Shown piece by piece: positions 1-6,191 of a stretch of 6,191 nucleotides of DNA. The position numbers were made by a program, and so were the translations under genes. The DNA is from Planctomycetota bacterium (GTDB lineage Bacteria; Planctomycetota; UBA11346). The notes beneath the pieces were generated by a model, which worked only from the letters and a program-made list of their open reading frames with translations, was not told the DNA's origin and did not search any database. Each line of letters starts with the position of its first letter. Positions within the stretch are counted from its first letter, which is position 1. The stretch spans positions 1 through 6,191 of the forward strand of contig JAHEDF010000248.1 of assembly GCA_024641365.1 (NCBI GenBank), in the 5' to 3' direction.

Positions 1-293
1 AACAATCAACAGAAACTATTGTTCAAGCAATTGCCCAACCTTCGGCTACAATTTCACATGGATTTGATGGCAGCGTGGTAACCACCACTGATGGAACGGT
101 TATTTCTGGTTTCGTATTATCAAATGGTAATCCGCTGATTATTAAATGTATGGGTGGATTAGTACAAACTATACCACAAGCTAAAATCAAGTCGGTCGAA
201 AAAGTAGAACGGTCATTGATGTTGCCACCACAGCTGATGGGGCTTACACCACAATCAATTGCTGATATTACTGCCTATCTCAAGAGTCTGTAA
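1..293 (+). CDS. 3' end of a putative PVC-type haem-binding (cytochrome c-like) protein, partial
   Basis: The frame that ends at the TAA at 291-293 is open right back to the first bases of the window, so this is the last ~97 residues of a longer gene. The GTG at 75 is an internal codon, not a start. The visible part has a short beta-rich stretch (GTVISGFVLSNGNPLIIKC) followed by IPQAKIKSVEKVERSLM and the ending LTPQSIADITAYLKSL. A 'T.DG..ISG.V' beta segment, then 'SLM-P--L--LTPQ-IAD--AYL', is characteristic of the extreme C-terminus of the Pirellula/Verrucomicrobium-type putative haem-binding domain. Those proteins are large, usually exported, and often fused to beta-propeller dehydrogenase domains. 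The CxxCH haem motif that would prove this lies upstream of the window, so haem binding is inferred from the tail alone. A convergent gene follows after a 151-bp gap with a strong inverted repeat. Confidence 0.6.
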   Translation, partial: QSTETIVQAIAQPSATISHGFDGSVVTTTDGTVISGFVLSNGNPLIIKCMGGLVQTIPQAKIKSVEKVERSLMLPPQLMGLTPQSIADITAYLKSL

Positions 294-306
294 AATATGA
301 TTTTTA

Positions 307-394
307 AACAGGAGGAACGGAGAAACGGAGGACAGCCGTCAAAAAACTAATTGAGCAATATAGTTTTCTTCTCCGTTCCTCCGTTCCTCCTGTT
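307..394. repeat. Inverted repeat of 26-bp arms made of 8-bp tandem units
   Basis: Bases 307-332 pair with 369-394 at 24 of 26 positions (mismatches at 323/378 and 331/370), separated by a 36-base loop. Each arm is internally periodic at 8 bp. The left arm reads GGAGGAAC, GGAGAAAC, GGAGGACA from 311 to 334, and the complement of the right arm reads GGAGGAAC, GGAGGAAC, GGAGAAGA. It sits between the 3' ends of two convergent genes (stop at 293 on plus, stop at 445 on minus), so RNA from either strand would fold into a very stable hairpin. It could stop or protect transcripts from both sides, or be a dispersed intergenic repeat. No clean U-tract follows on either strand, so a classical intrinsic terminator is not shown. 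Confidence 0.8.
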
Positions 395-444
395 CACTAT
401 GATTTTGTTTCGAATTGTGCTTGCGAATTTAATTTGTAATTTAA

Positions 445-3015
445 TTAGGCCGACACCGCACCTTTGATAGCATAGGCTTCCGTATTGGGAGGCACTTCTA
501 ATTTTAAACGGTCGGCAAAAAAGCCGTTGCGAATCGAAATAAATGCCGAACTCGACACTAATAAATCCGTGCCCAATCGGGCATTGGCATGACTGAGGGC
601 AATGGCGTGTTCTTCTACGCTGCTACCGGATTCTCCAACATCGATACCGATTGAAATTTTTGTTGTTGGCGAAACGTCTTCAACGGCAGCTAAAAATGCC
701 AAGGCTGCACGCACTGCACGTTCTTGTGGTACGTCGTTGGGGCGCAACGCGGGAAAAGAAACAATGACACCAGAGTCTAAAACACGTTCTGGAACGCCAT
801 CGTGTAATCGCACTGCATCAAATAATAACGGTAATAATTTATTGAGCATTACGCTAAAAGCCTGTCTATCGATGACTGTGAAATCACCTTGATCCAGATC
901 GCAATACAAACGCGCACGTATGCCGTCTTGTTTAGTTGGTAAGGAGATTGAACGAATCCCATGCGTTGACAGTGCATCCGCAACAAATCCTTCAAAAGAT
1001 TTGCGCACTGTTGCGGCTTCTTTGAGTTCAGCGATCATGTAATTAAAACTATCTGCTAGTGTTTTAAATTCGTCTGCCGTTTCTACTTTTACTTGCACAT
1101 CTAAATCACCACGTGCAACTTTAAGTAAACCGTCATGTAAAGCGACAATTGGACGACGCATGCGGAAGGCGACTAGTACGCCAGCTGCTAAAAACGCGAC
1201 TAACGTCGACAATAATAAGACCATGCTGTGAAAGAGAAAATCACGCTCTAATTTTGATATGTGAGCTGCTGCTAAATCTACGCCAACGATGCCTGTAACA
1301 TTTCCTTGTTCATCTGTAATGGGTGCATAACCAGATAACCACGATCCCCATTGGTCGTGGACAAATTCATGATCGGCTGTTGGGTCTAAAAAACCGGCCA
1401 ATAATTGTGGCGCATCAGACGCATCGTAGCGTTGTCCGGGATCAGCTAAGACTTCGTCCGGATCAATGATGCCATTTTTATTCCGGTCAATTTCATTGGA
1501 CGCATCACAAACGAATGCGACTAAACCCGTTTTATCAGTATCGGGCAATTTAGTCATGGTATATATATAAGTGATGTCGGGATGCGTCTTCCGATATCGC
1601 TGCAATGTCGATCGTAATTTTTCAAATCCCGGATGCGTTTGAGCAGCCACACCAGCTTCTGCTAACTCTTTATGTAGCGTACCATCTATAAATAAGGACG
1701 CACCAGCTGCGGTATTGGCTAATTCTTTACGAAAATGTTCGGTTTGTTCACTAATTGCTTGGCGACTGATTGTTAGCCCAGCTATAAATGTTGCACCACT
1801 ACTTAATAACCAAATCACAATAATTAATTTGGCAACGAAACGCGTTTTTGGTTTCTTTTGTAAATGCTCTGGTACCGAGCGTAAACCCGTTGCTGATAAA
1901 TGTATCGCAGTACTTGGAGGCCGACTCGTACCGCTGACCAATGGCCGCCCACTTGTCGTTTCCTTGGGCAAAGTAAATGGAACCGTCGGTGCGCTTGATG
2001 GAGCATTATTGGTTACTACGGTCGATTTTGTAACGTCATCATCAGTTTTGGCACTTGGCTTTGCTATAATTTTTTTTGCAACTCGTTTCGTTGTTTCGAC
2101 AGAACTTTTTTGCGAAACAATATCAATACGTTCTAAAGCCGTTATGGCTTCTTGCGCAGATGAAAATCGTTGCGTTGGATCATGCGCTAACATGCGATCA
2201 AACCACACCGCTAAAGCAGCAGGAAAATTTGGTAATGCTACGCGAATGGACGGTATTGGTTCTTTTACAATACGATTAGCAATCGCTAATGGATTGTCTT
2301 CTTTTTTAATCGGATGCTGACCGCAGGCTAATTCATATAAGGAAATACCTACGCCATATATATCTGACAACACGGTGGCTTCACCGCCTGATGCGCGTTC
2401 GGGTGCCAAATAACGAATGGTTCCAACTATTTCTCCAGTATTCGTCAAATCATTATTGGAACTGTTATCTAAGGCTAAACCAAAATCAGCTAATTTGTAG
2501 ACGCCATTATTAGCTAATAATATATTACCCGGTTTTATATCACGATGTAAAATACCTGCAGCGTGGGCTGCTGATAAACCCGACAGTACTTGCCAAGCAC
2601 AGTCTATCAATTTACGGACAGGCACAGCGCCTTCTTGTCGCAATACAGTGGCTAAAGAACGACCACTGACAAACTCCATGACCAAATAGGGTTCTTGTGG
2701 GTCCGGATGATAATCAAAAACTGATACGACATGTGGTGAACTCAGCTGAGCTAAGGCTTTCGCCTCGGTGGTAAATCGTGTCAGTTGTTCGGTACGACTA
2801 AGACGAGCAGTTTGGATTACTTTAATCGCGACTTGGCGATCCAAGGTTGAATCGATTGCACGATAGACCACACCCATGCCACCCTGACCGATGCGCTCCC
2901 GAATCAGGTATTTACCTATATTTTTTGGTACGGTTACATCTATCACGCGGCTGAAGTGTGTCTTTTCAGCGCTCAAATCAATGTGGTAATTCGGATTTGG
3001 ATATCCGAATATCAC
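445..3015 (-). CDS. Transmembrane Ser/Thr protein kinase with Cache-like sensor, HAMP and degenerate nucleotide cyclase domain
   Basis: An 856-residue receptor-like kinase. Residues ~35-297 are a complete Hanks-type kinase: Gly loop GQGGMG (43-48), VAIK lysine K65, helix C E84, HRD with D159, N164, DFG (177-179) and APE (205-207). It should therefore be active, phosphorylating Ser/Thr of cytoplasmic proteins. Residues ~302-392 form a Ser/Thr/Pro/Lys-rich linker. TM1 is ~394-415. An extracytoplasmic Cache-like sensor (~417-592) contains an EF-hand-type loop at 510-521 (DRNKNGIIDPDE) and a WGSWLSGYAPI...GNVTGIVGVDLA segment. TM2 is ~594-617, followed by HAMP (~618-672). Residues ~699-853 resemble a class III adenylate/guanylate cyclase, with D706 at the first metal position and the IGIDVGES and ARL motifs kept. 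The second metal Asp and the transition-state Asn appear lost (S748, H809), so cyclase activity is doubtful. The start is GTG at 3013-3015. It has no Shine-Dalgarno, no in-frame ATG precedes the kinase domain, and GTG at 2944-2946 is an alternative. The ligand and targets are unknown. Confidence 0.9.
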   Translation of the reverse strand: MIFGYPNPNYHIDLSAEKTHFSRVIDVTVPKNIGKYLIRERIGQGGMGVVYRAIDSTLDRQVAIKVIQTARLSRTEQLTRFTTEAKALAQLSSPHVVSVFDYHPDPQEPYLVMEFVSGRSLATVLRQEGAVPVRKLIDCAWQVLSGLSAAHAAGILHRDIKPGNILLANNGVYKLADFGLALDNSSNNDLTNTGEIVGTIRYLAPERASGGEATVLSDIYGVGISLYELACGQHPIKKEDNPLAIANRIVKEPIPSIRVALPNFPAALAVWFDRMLAHDPTQRFSSAQEAITALERIDIVSQKSSVETTKRVAKKIIAKPSAKTDDDVTKSTVVTNNAPSSAPTVPFTLPKETTSGRPLVSGTSRPPSTAIHLSATGLRSVPEHLQKKPKTRFVAKLIIVIWLLSSGATFIAGLTISRQAISEQTEHFRKELANTAAGASLFIDGTLHKELAEAGVAAQTHPGFEKLRSTLQRYRKTHPDITYIYTMTKLPDTDKTGLVAFVCDASNEIDRNKNGIIDPDEVLADPGQRYDASDAPQLLAGFLDPTADHEFVHDQWGSWLSGYAPITDEQGNVTGIVGVDLAAAHISKLERDFLFHSMVLLLSTLVAFLAAGVLVAFRMRRPIVALHDGLLKVARGDLDVQVKVETADEFKTLADSFNYMIAELKEAATVRKSFEGFVADALSTHGIRSISLPTKQDGIRARLYCDLDQGDFTVIDRQAFSVMLNKLLPLLFDAVRLHDGVPERVLDSGVIVSFPALRPNDVPQERAVRAALAFLAAVEDVSPTTKISIGIDVGESGSSVEEHAIALSHANARLGTDLLVSSSAFISIRNGFFADRLKLEVPPNTEAYAIKGAVSA

Positions 3016-3042
3016 ATTGCGGTCTTTTGTTCAGTAAATGTG

Positions 3043-3048
3043 ATTATG
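3043..3048 (-). promoter_or_regulatory. Possible -10 box for the receptor kinase gene
   Basis: On the minus strand the 79-bp gap upstream of the kinase gene contains CATAAT, 5 of 6 matches to the sigma-70 -10 consensus, with its 3' end 27 bases before the GTG codon. No convincing -35 element lies 16-18 bases upstream, so independent transcription from here is only a weak suggestion. Read-through from the oxidoreductase gene just upstream is equally possible. Confidence 0.2.
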
Positions 3049-3094
3049 GAGTGTGCAGTTTTTTGACGACTAATAACAAAAATATTATGGCTAT

Positions 3095-4078
3095 TTAGAT
3101 ATCCATTGGATACGTCAGTCCCCATTGTTTGCGTAACCTATCTAAAATATCCATAAGCGCGAGCGACTCAGATAACGGCATGGTTGGGCTTTCAGTTAAA
3201 CCTGCACGTATACAGCGTCCCACTTCCATTGCTTCATATTCATAACCATTCGCTAAAAACGGTAACTCAACTGTTTCCTCTTTTCCTTGCGCAAAAAGTG
3301 TTGCTTTGGTTGCCTTCCAAAATTCATTATGAATGACAATGCTGCCAGCCGTGCCATCTATACGCGCATTTTGTGGTGATTGTGTTTGAATGGCACAACG
3401 GAGTGACGCTTGTCCACCACCTGAAAATCCTAACGCCATGACCGCTTGTTCATCGACACCTGTTTTTCCAATATGCGCACAGCCGCCAATGTAATGAGGT
3501 TGTGAGCCAAATACCATTGCCGCAAATGCAATCGGATAAATGCCCACATCTAACAATGCGCCACCTGCGTAATCAGGATTTAATAAGCGGCCCTGTGGTT
3601 CCCATGCTCCGCGAAAACCAAAATCAGCGCTGACTTGACGTGCTTCACCAATCGCGCCATCAGCGAGCCACTTACGAATATGCACCATCATGGGTAAGAA
3701 ACGTGTCCACATCGCTTCCATTAAAAATATTTTATTTGTTCGTGCGAGACTCACCATACGTTCAACTTGTTTGCAATTAACCGCCATTGGTTTTTCGCAC
3801 AGCACCGCTTTGCCAGCATTCAGACATAATTCGACATCACCCAGATGCATGGGGTGCGGCGTCGCAATATAAATAACATCGACATCAGGATCAGCGACTA
3901 GTGCCGCATAACTGCCATGGGCACGCGGTACATGATAGTCAGCAGCAAACGCCTGGGCCTTTTCTAATGAGCGCGATCCCACGGCGACCACTTCGGCATC
4001 AGTGACAACACGCAGACCAGTGACAAAGGCTTTAGCAATCGTGCCAAGGCCTAAAATACCCCAACGAATTTTTTCCAT
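3095..4078 (-). CDS. Gfo/Idh/MocA-family NAD(P)-dependent oxidoreductase, dihydrodiol-dehydrogenase-like
   Basis: A 327-residue cytoplasmic dehydrogenase of normal length for the family. An N-terminal Rossmann fold begins at once with WGILGLGTIA (G10, G12, A15 of the dinucleotide-binding loop). The family signature VLCEKPMAVN places the catalytic lysine at K96. The C-terminal domain contains EAMWTRFLP (121-129) and GGALLDVGIYPIA (172-184), where D177 and Y181 occupy the usual DxGxH/Y catalytic positions. Tyr instead of His, together with EAMWTRF, is typical of the branch containing dimeric dihydrodiol dehydrogenases and glucose-fructose oxidoreductase. A cyclic sugar or diol is the likely substrate, but it cannot be named. 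The first residues after ATG lead straight into the Rossmann strand, which supports this start (4076-4078). No signal peptide is present, unlike periplasmic glucose-fructose oxidoreductase. No Shine-Dalgarno is evident. The receptor kinase follows 79 bp downstream on the same strand, so co-transcription is possible. Confidence 0.9.
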   Translation of the reverse strand: MEKIRWGILGLGTIAKAFVTGLRVVTDAEVVAVGSRSLEKAQAFAADYHVPRAHGSYAALVADPDVDVIYIATPHPMHLGDVELCLNAGKAVLCEKPMAVNCKQVERMVSLARTNKIFLMEAMWTRFLPMMVHIRKWLADGAIGEARQVSADFGFRGAWEPQGRLLNPDYAGGALLDVGIYPIAFAAMVFGSQPHYIGGCAHIGKTGVDEQAVMALGFSGGGQASLRCAIQTQSPQNARIDGTAGSIVIHNEFWKATKATLFAQGKEETVELPFLANGYEYEAMEVGRCIRAGLTESPTMPLSESLALMDILDRLRKQWGLTYPMDI

Positions 4079-4224
4079 ATAAATAGCTTAGCTGGTTTGT
4101 GTGATGAGAACAACCTGGTGAAAAGTGGCATGAGTCGACGATGTTCGCAGCGCCTTACAACGAAACCCGTACTGCTGCGATTACCCGGTGCCAAACACTC
4201 TCAACACACTACGATATGGTGCTG

Positions 4225-4254
4225 CTGACACATATTGCGTAGGTGTTTTATATC
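4225..4254 (+). promoter_or_regulatory. Candidate sigma-70-type promoter for the YdcF-family gene
   Basis: The 240-bp gap between the divergent oxidoreductase and YdcF-family genes contains CTGACA at 4225-4230 (5 of 6 to TTGACA) and TATATC at 4249-4254 (4 of 6 to TATAAT), 18 bases apart. Transcription would begin near 4261, giving a leader of about 58 bases with no Shine-Dalgarno before the ATG at 4319. A poorer alternative, TTGCTG at 4261 with TATAGA at 4286, has a 19-base spacer. Apart from promoter candidates, nothing is recognisable in this gap. Confidence 0.3.
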
Positions 4255-4318
4255 TTGGTGTTGCTGTTGTCGGTGATCCTGCTGTTATAGAAGCACACCA
4301 CAATTACAAATAATCATC

Positions 4319-5215
4319 ATGCTGATTGCCTTTTGTTGTTTATTATTTTTCGCTTACAAAGTTGTTTTATTGTGGTTTGACCGCAATGAGCGCAATAAAA
4401 AATGGTGGTTTGGTTGTTTTACCGCCGGACTTGCCTTTATTGGAATTGGCTTCGGTATTTACATGGACGTGGTTGCGCAAAAGGCACTCGGTTTGTTAAT
4501 TATGCCTGCGGGTTTAACCTGGGTATTACTTGCTGGTATCGCAACCACTTTATGGATTTTACGGCATCGTCGCTTAGCCATCCTGACCAGCATGACGTGG
4601 TTATTATTTACATTAGCGGGTAATAAATATGTTGGTGAAGCTTTAATGGTCAGTTTGGAAAAGAATATTCCACCTGTTGATATTCAAACCATTAAGCCAC
4701 TCCAAGCTATTTTCGTTCTTGGTGGTGGAACAGCACTCTCTTCGAATGGCCCTGCCGTTGGTGCTGCTGGCGATCGCTTAGTATTAGCCGCCCGCTTATT
4801 TCATGCGGGAAAAACACCATTGCTCGTTTGTTCGGGTAGTGGCATTGAGGATCTTGATCAGAATCGAGATTTGGCGGAAGAAACAGCCACTATTTGGCGT
4901 GGTCTTGGAGTGCCTGCGGCCAATATATTTGCCTTGCCTCCAGGGCCTACAATTACCAAAGCTGAAATAATGGCGTATGAAAAAATTATAAAAGAAAATA
5001 ATTGGACAGATGTGGGGCTCGTTACTTCTGCGTGGCATATGCCACGTGCCCTGAAATTATGTAAAAAATATAATATTAATCCCGTTCCCTTAGGCGCAGA
5101 TCGCCGAGGACGCTTTCATAAATTTTCACTCTATTATCTGATCCCACAGCAAGCCGGTTTTCGGGATGTGCAGTTAGGGCTTTGGGAATATCTCGGTATG
5201 TTGGTTGGACGTTAA
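4319..5215 (+). CDS. YdcF/DUF218-family membrane protein
   Basis: A 298-residue protein with about four hydrophobic segments at the N-terminus (roughly 3-20, 31-49, 56-80 and 86-102) followed by a soluble YdcF/DUF218 domain (~128-295). Family marks in order are IFVLGGG (131-137), GDRLVLAARLFHAGK (151-165), LLVCSGSG (168-175), LGVPAANIFALPPGPTIT (196-213) and the hallmark SAWHMPRA (237-244) with H240 and R243. The best-studied relatives with several N-terminal TM helices (ElyC type) act on envelope polysaccharide or peptidoglycan metabolism. YdcF itself binds S-adenosylmethionine in vitro, but the family reaction is unclear. One departure is that the usual acidic-Ser/Thr-Asn signature after the phosphate-like loop reads ALPPGPTITKAEI, without the usual Glu and Asn. 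The ATG at 4319 is the only plausible start, since the in-frame stop at 4274-4276 leaves no other start codon. It converges on the next gene, with 18 bp between the stops. Confidence 0.85.
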   Translation: MLIAFCCLLFFAYKVVLLWFDRNERNKKWWFGCFTAGLAFIGIGFGIYMDVVAQKALGLLIMPAGLTWVLLAGIATTLWILRHRRLAILTSMTWLLFTLAGNKYVGEALMVSLEKNIPPVDIQTIKPLQAIFVLGGGTALSSNGPAVGAAGDRLVLAARLFHAGKTPLLVCSGSGIEDLDQNRDLAEETATIWRGLGVPAANIFALPPGPTITKAEIMAYEKIIKENNWTDVGLVTSAWHMPRALKLCKKYNINPVPLGADRRGRFHKFSLYYLIPQQAGFRDVQLGLWEYLGMLVGR

Positions 5216-5233
5216 TCTACAATTTACTATAAA

Positions 5234-5734
5234 CTAAACTTGCCCGCCACGATATTCCGCCGAACCAGGACCGGTGCCATAGGGCAAAACTTCTGGTCGT
5301 GCAGCATAGCCATTAACACGTAATGTCGACAAACGGGCTAAAATGGTTGGAATTTTAAAATCCTGTAAACCAACCATCGTGTGGGTATTATTTATCAAAA
5401 TACGTCCAAGCGGCAGCGCGTCGACGTTTTGCATCACTTTACGAAACTGTCCAATATTCAGACCATGATTTCGACCAATGCAAATTTTTACCCATTGCCA
5501 ATTCCATTGGACGAGTTTGGTGGCGCCAAATTTTTCTAGATTATCACGTGCCACACGCCCATGTACTGTGCGTACATCAACCAACGCAGTGCCCTCTTCA
5601 ACATGAACGGGGCCTAAATCATCTAAAGCAACACCGGTGGTTTGCGCCAATTCACCTGGGGTTGGCTGTGAGCCGCGTGATAATCGCACCTGAATGCGTA
5701 CATAACCAGGAGCTGGAGGAGGCAACGTATCCAT
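5234..5734 (-). CDS. Small protein of two tandem DbpA-like RNA-binding domains
   Basis: A 166-residue protein without signal peptide or TM segment. After a Pro-rich start (MDTLPPPAPG) I read two copies of a DbpA-type RNA-binding fold, the domain normally found at the C-terminus of DEAD-box RNA helicases. Copy 1 is ~11-74: VRIQVRLSRGSQPTPGEL, then VALDDLGPVHVEEGTALVDV. Copy 2 is ~81-150: VKICIGRNHGLNIGQF, then LPLGRILINNTHTMVGL, and RVNGYAARPEVL. The pattern of beta strand, 'GR..GL..G', '.LG.I.I....T.V.V' and a closing 'G....PEV' strand is that of the family. Neither helicase core motif (GxGKT, DEAD) is present. An in-frame TAG 12 bases upstream of the ATG closes the frame, and the 205 bp before it encode no helicase. 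It is therefore either a stand-alone RNA-binding protein or the severed tail of a helicase. The assignment is by eye from motif spacing and is moderately sure. Confidence 0.6.
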   Translation of the reverse strand: MDTLPPPAPGYVRIQVRLSRGSQPTPGELAQTTGVALDDLGPVHVEEGTALVDVRTVHGRVARDNLEKFGATKLVQWNWQWVKICIGRNHGLNIGQFRKVMQNVDALPLGRILINNTHTMVGLQDFKIPTILARLSTLRVNGYAARPEVLPYGTGPGSAEYRGGQV

Positions 5735-5939
5735 GGGCGCGGCAGGCTAGCCACTGACACGCCACACGTAAGGGGTGAAATGGGCAAGTCTGAGCGAAAG
5801 TTTAAAAATACTGCTATTTTACGCTTTAAGGAGTCGCCTTCGTTCAGCCGCTGAGTGGCATAGTTGAGCCGCAGCATATTCACTAAGACCTTGGCGTCTA
5901 AAGGCTATGAAAAGGCTACGACTGAGCAGCTCTTTTATT
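5735..5939. other. Intergenic gap between glyA and the RNA-binding protein gene
   Basis: Both flanking genes read leftward. The gap should hold the glyA 3' untranslated region and the leader of the next gene. I see only short, weak symmetry (for example TCAGCCGCTGA at 5844-5854), no strong terminator hairpin with a U-tract, and no well-spaced promoter pair. An overlapping 86-codon frame here has no recognisable protein features. Confidence 0.4.
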
Positions 5940-6191
5940 TTAGCGATAAATAGGGAAACGTTGGCACAAGGCTTTTGCTTCCGTGCCGACTTTAGTAATG
6001 ATCGCAGGATCGCCTTTTGCTTTTAACGCACGGTCAACTAATCCTGCAATAATTTTTGCTTCGAAGACGCCAAAACCACGTGAACAAATCGCGGGCGTAC
6101 CTATGCGAATGCCGCTGCCTTGTTGCGCTGGTTGTTTATCGAAAGGAATTAAATTTTTATTCACGGTAATGCCAACCGTATGTAATTGATC
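5940..6191 (-). CDS. glyA: Serine hydroxymethyltransferase, C-terminal part (partial)
   Basis: The last 83 codons of a minus-strand gene that runs out of the window; its start and active-site lysine lie beyond 6191. The reading continues upstream of the internal GTG as [13 protein letters not shown], then [14 protein letters not shown] and RGFG, and ends FPIYR. The block 'GI..NKN.IPFD....SGIRIGTPA...RGFG' is diagnostic of bacterial SHMT. The Arg in SGIRIGTPA corresponds to E. coli Arg363, which binds the substrate carboxylate. The enzyme is cytosolic and PLP-dependent. It interconverts serine plus tetrahydrofolate with glycine plus 5,10-methylenetetrahydrofolate, the main entry of one-carbon units for purine, thymidylate and methionine synthesis. 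The domain end and length look normal, with no sign of a frameshift. Confidence 0.95.
   Translation of the reverse strand, partial: DQLHTVGITVNKNLIPFDKQPAQQGSGIRIGTPAICSRGFGVFEAKIIAGLVDRALKAKGDPAIITKVGTEAKALCQRFPIYR

Noticed and set aside
75..293. A complete small 72-residue gene starting with GTG at 75
   Set aside because: The same frame is open to the window edge and the sequence before 75 reads as protein, so the GTG is an internal Val codon of a longer gene.
307..394. Classical intrinsic terminator or CRISPR-like repeat
   Set aside because: There is no U-tract after either arm, the loop is 36 bases, and the units are contiguous 8-mers with no spacers. It is recorded as an inverted repeat instead.
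602..892. Open 96-codon frame on the plus strand
   Set aside because: It is antisense to the cyclase-like domain, with a composition typical of shadow frames and no motif.
1715..2320. Open 201-codon frame on the plus strand
   Set aside because: It lies wholly antisense to the linker and kinase region of the receptor kinase, whose protein is clearly real. Its translation has no recognisable domain or motif.
4079..4318. A possible small gene or structured RNA in the divergent gap
   Set aside because: No frame has coding character, and no long stem or known riboswitch element is visible; only promoter-like hexamers could be supported.
5623..5883. An 86-codon minus-strand frame upstream of and overlapping the DbpA-like gene
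   Set aside because: Its second half is out of frame within the recognisable RNA-binding protein, and its first half shows no family resemblance, including to a DEAD-box helicase.
5983..6189. Plus-strand 68-codon frame
   Set aside because: It is exactly antisense to the diagnostic C-terminal motifs of serine hydroxymethyltransferase.

Overview
The window looks like an ordinary chromosomal segment of a moderately AT-rich bacterium. The best guess is a member of the PVC superphylum (Verrucomicrobia, Lentisphaerae, Planctomycetes and relatives). That guess rests on the truncated first gene, whose tail resembles the C-terminus of the 'Pirellula/Verrucomicrobium-type' haem-binding proteins, and on the large membrane Ser/Thr kinase fused to a sensor and a cyclase-like module. 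It is an inference, because no rRNA or other firm phylogenetic marker is present. Clear Shine-Dalgarno sequences are missing before most starts.

Layout: (1) 1-293, plus strand, 3' end of a putative PVC-type haem-binding protein. (2) 294-444, convergent intergenic gap holding a 26-bp inverted repeat whose arms are each built from three 8-bp units. (3) 445-3015, minus strand, an 856-residue protein: cytoplasmic Ser/Thr kinase, low-complexity linker, TM, Cache-like extracytoplasmic sensor with an EF-hand-like loop, TM, HAMP, degenerate class III nucleotide cyclase domain. (4) 3095-4078, minus strand, a Gfo/Idh/MocA-family NAD(P)-dependent oxidoreductase of the dihydrodiol-dehydrogenase-like type, 79 bp upstream of the kinase and possibly co-transcribed with it. 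(5) 4079-4318, divergent promoter region. (6) 4319-5215, plus strand, a YdcF/DUF218-family membrane protein. (7) 5234-5734, minus strand, a small protein that reads as two tandem DbpA-like RNA-binding domains with no helicase attached. (8) 5735-5939, an untranslated gap in which I see no convincing gene. (9) 5940-6191, minus strand, 3' end of serine hydroxymethyltransferase (glyA).

The genes do not form one obvious pathway. SHMT is one-carbon housekeeping metabolism, the YdcF protein is probably envelope-related, the oxidoreductase is probably sugar or diol metabolism, and the kinase is a signalling receptor. No mobile element, CRISPR array, tRNA or rRNA is visible. The most interesting items are the receptor kinase with its calcium-like loop and decayed cyclase active site, the helicase-free DbpA-like protein, and the structured inverted repeat between convergent genes.
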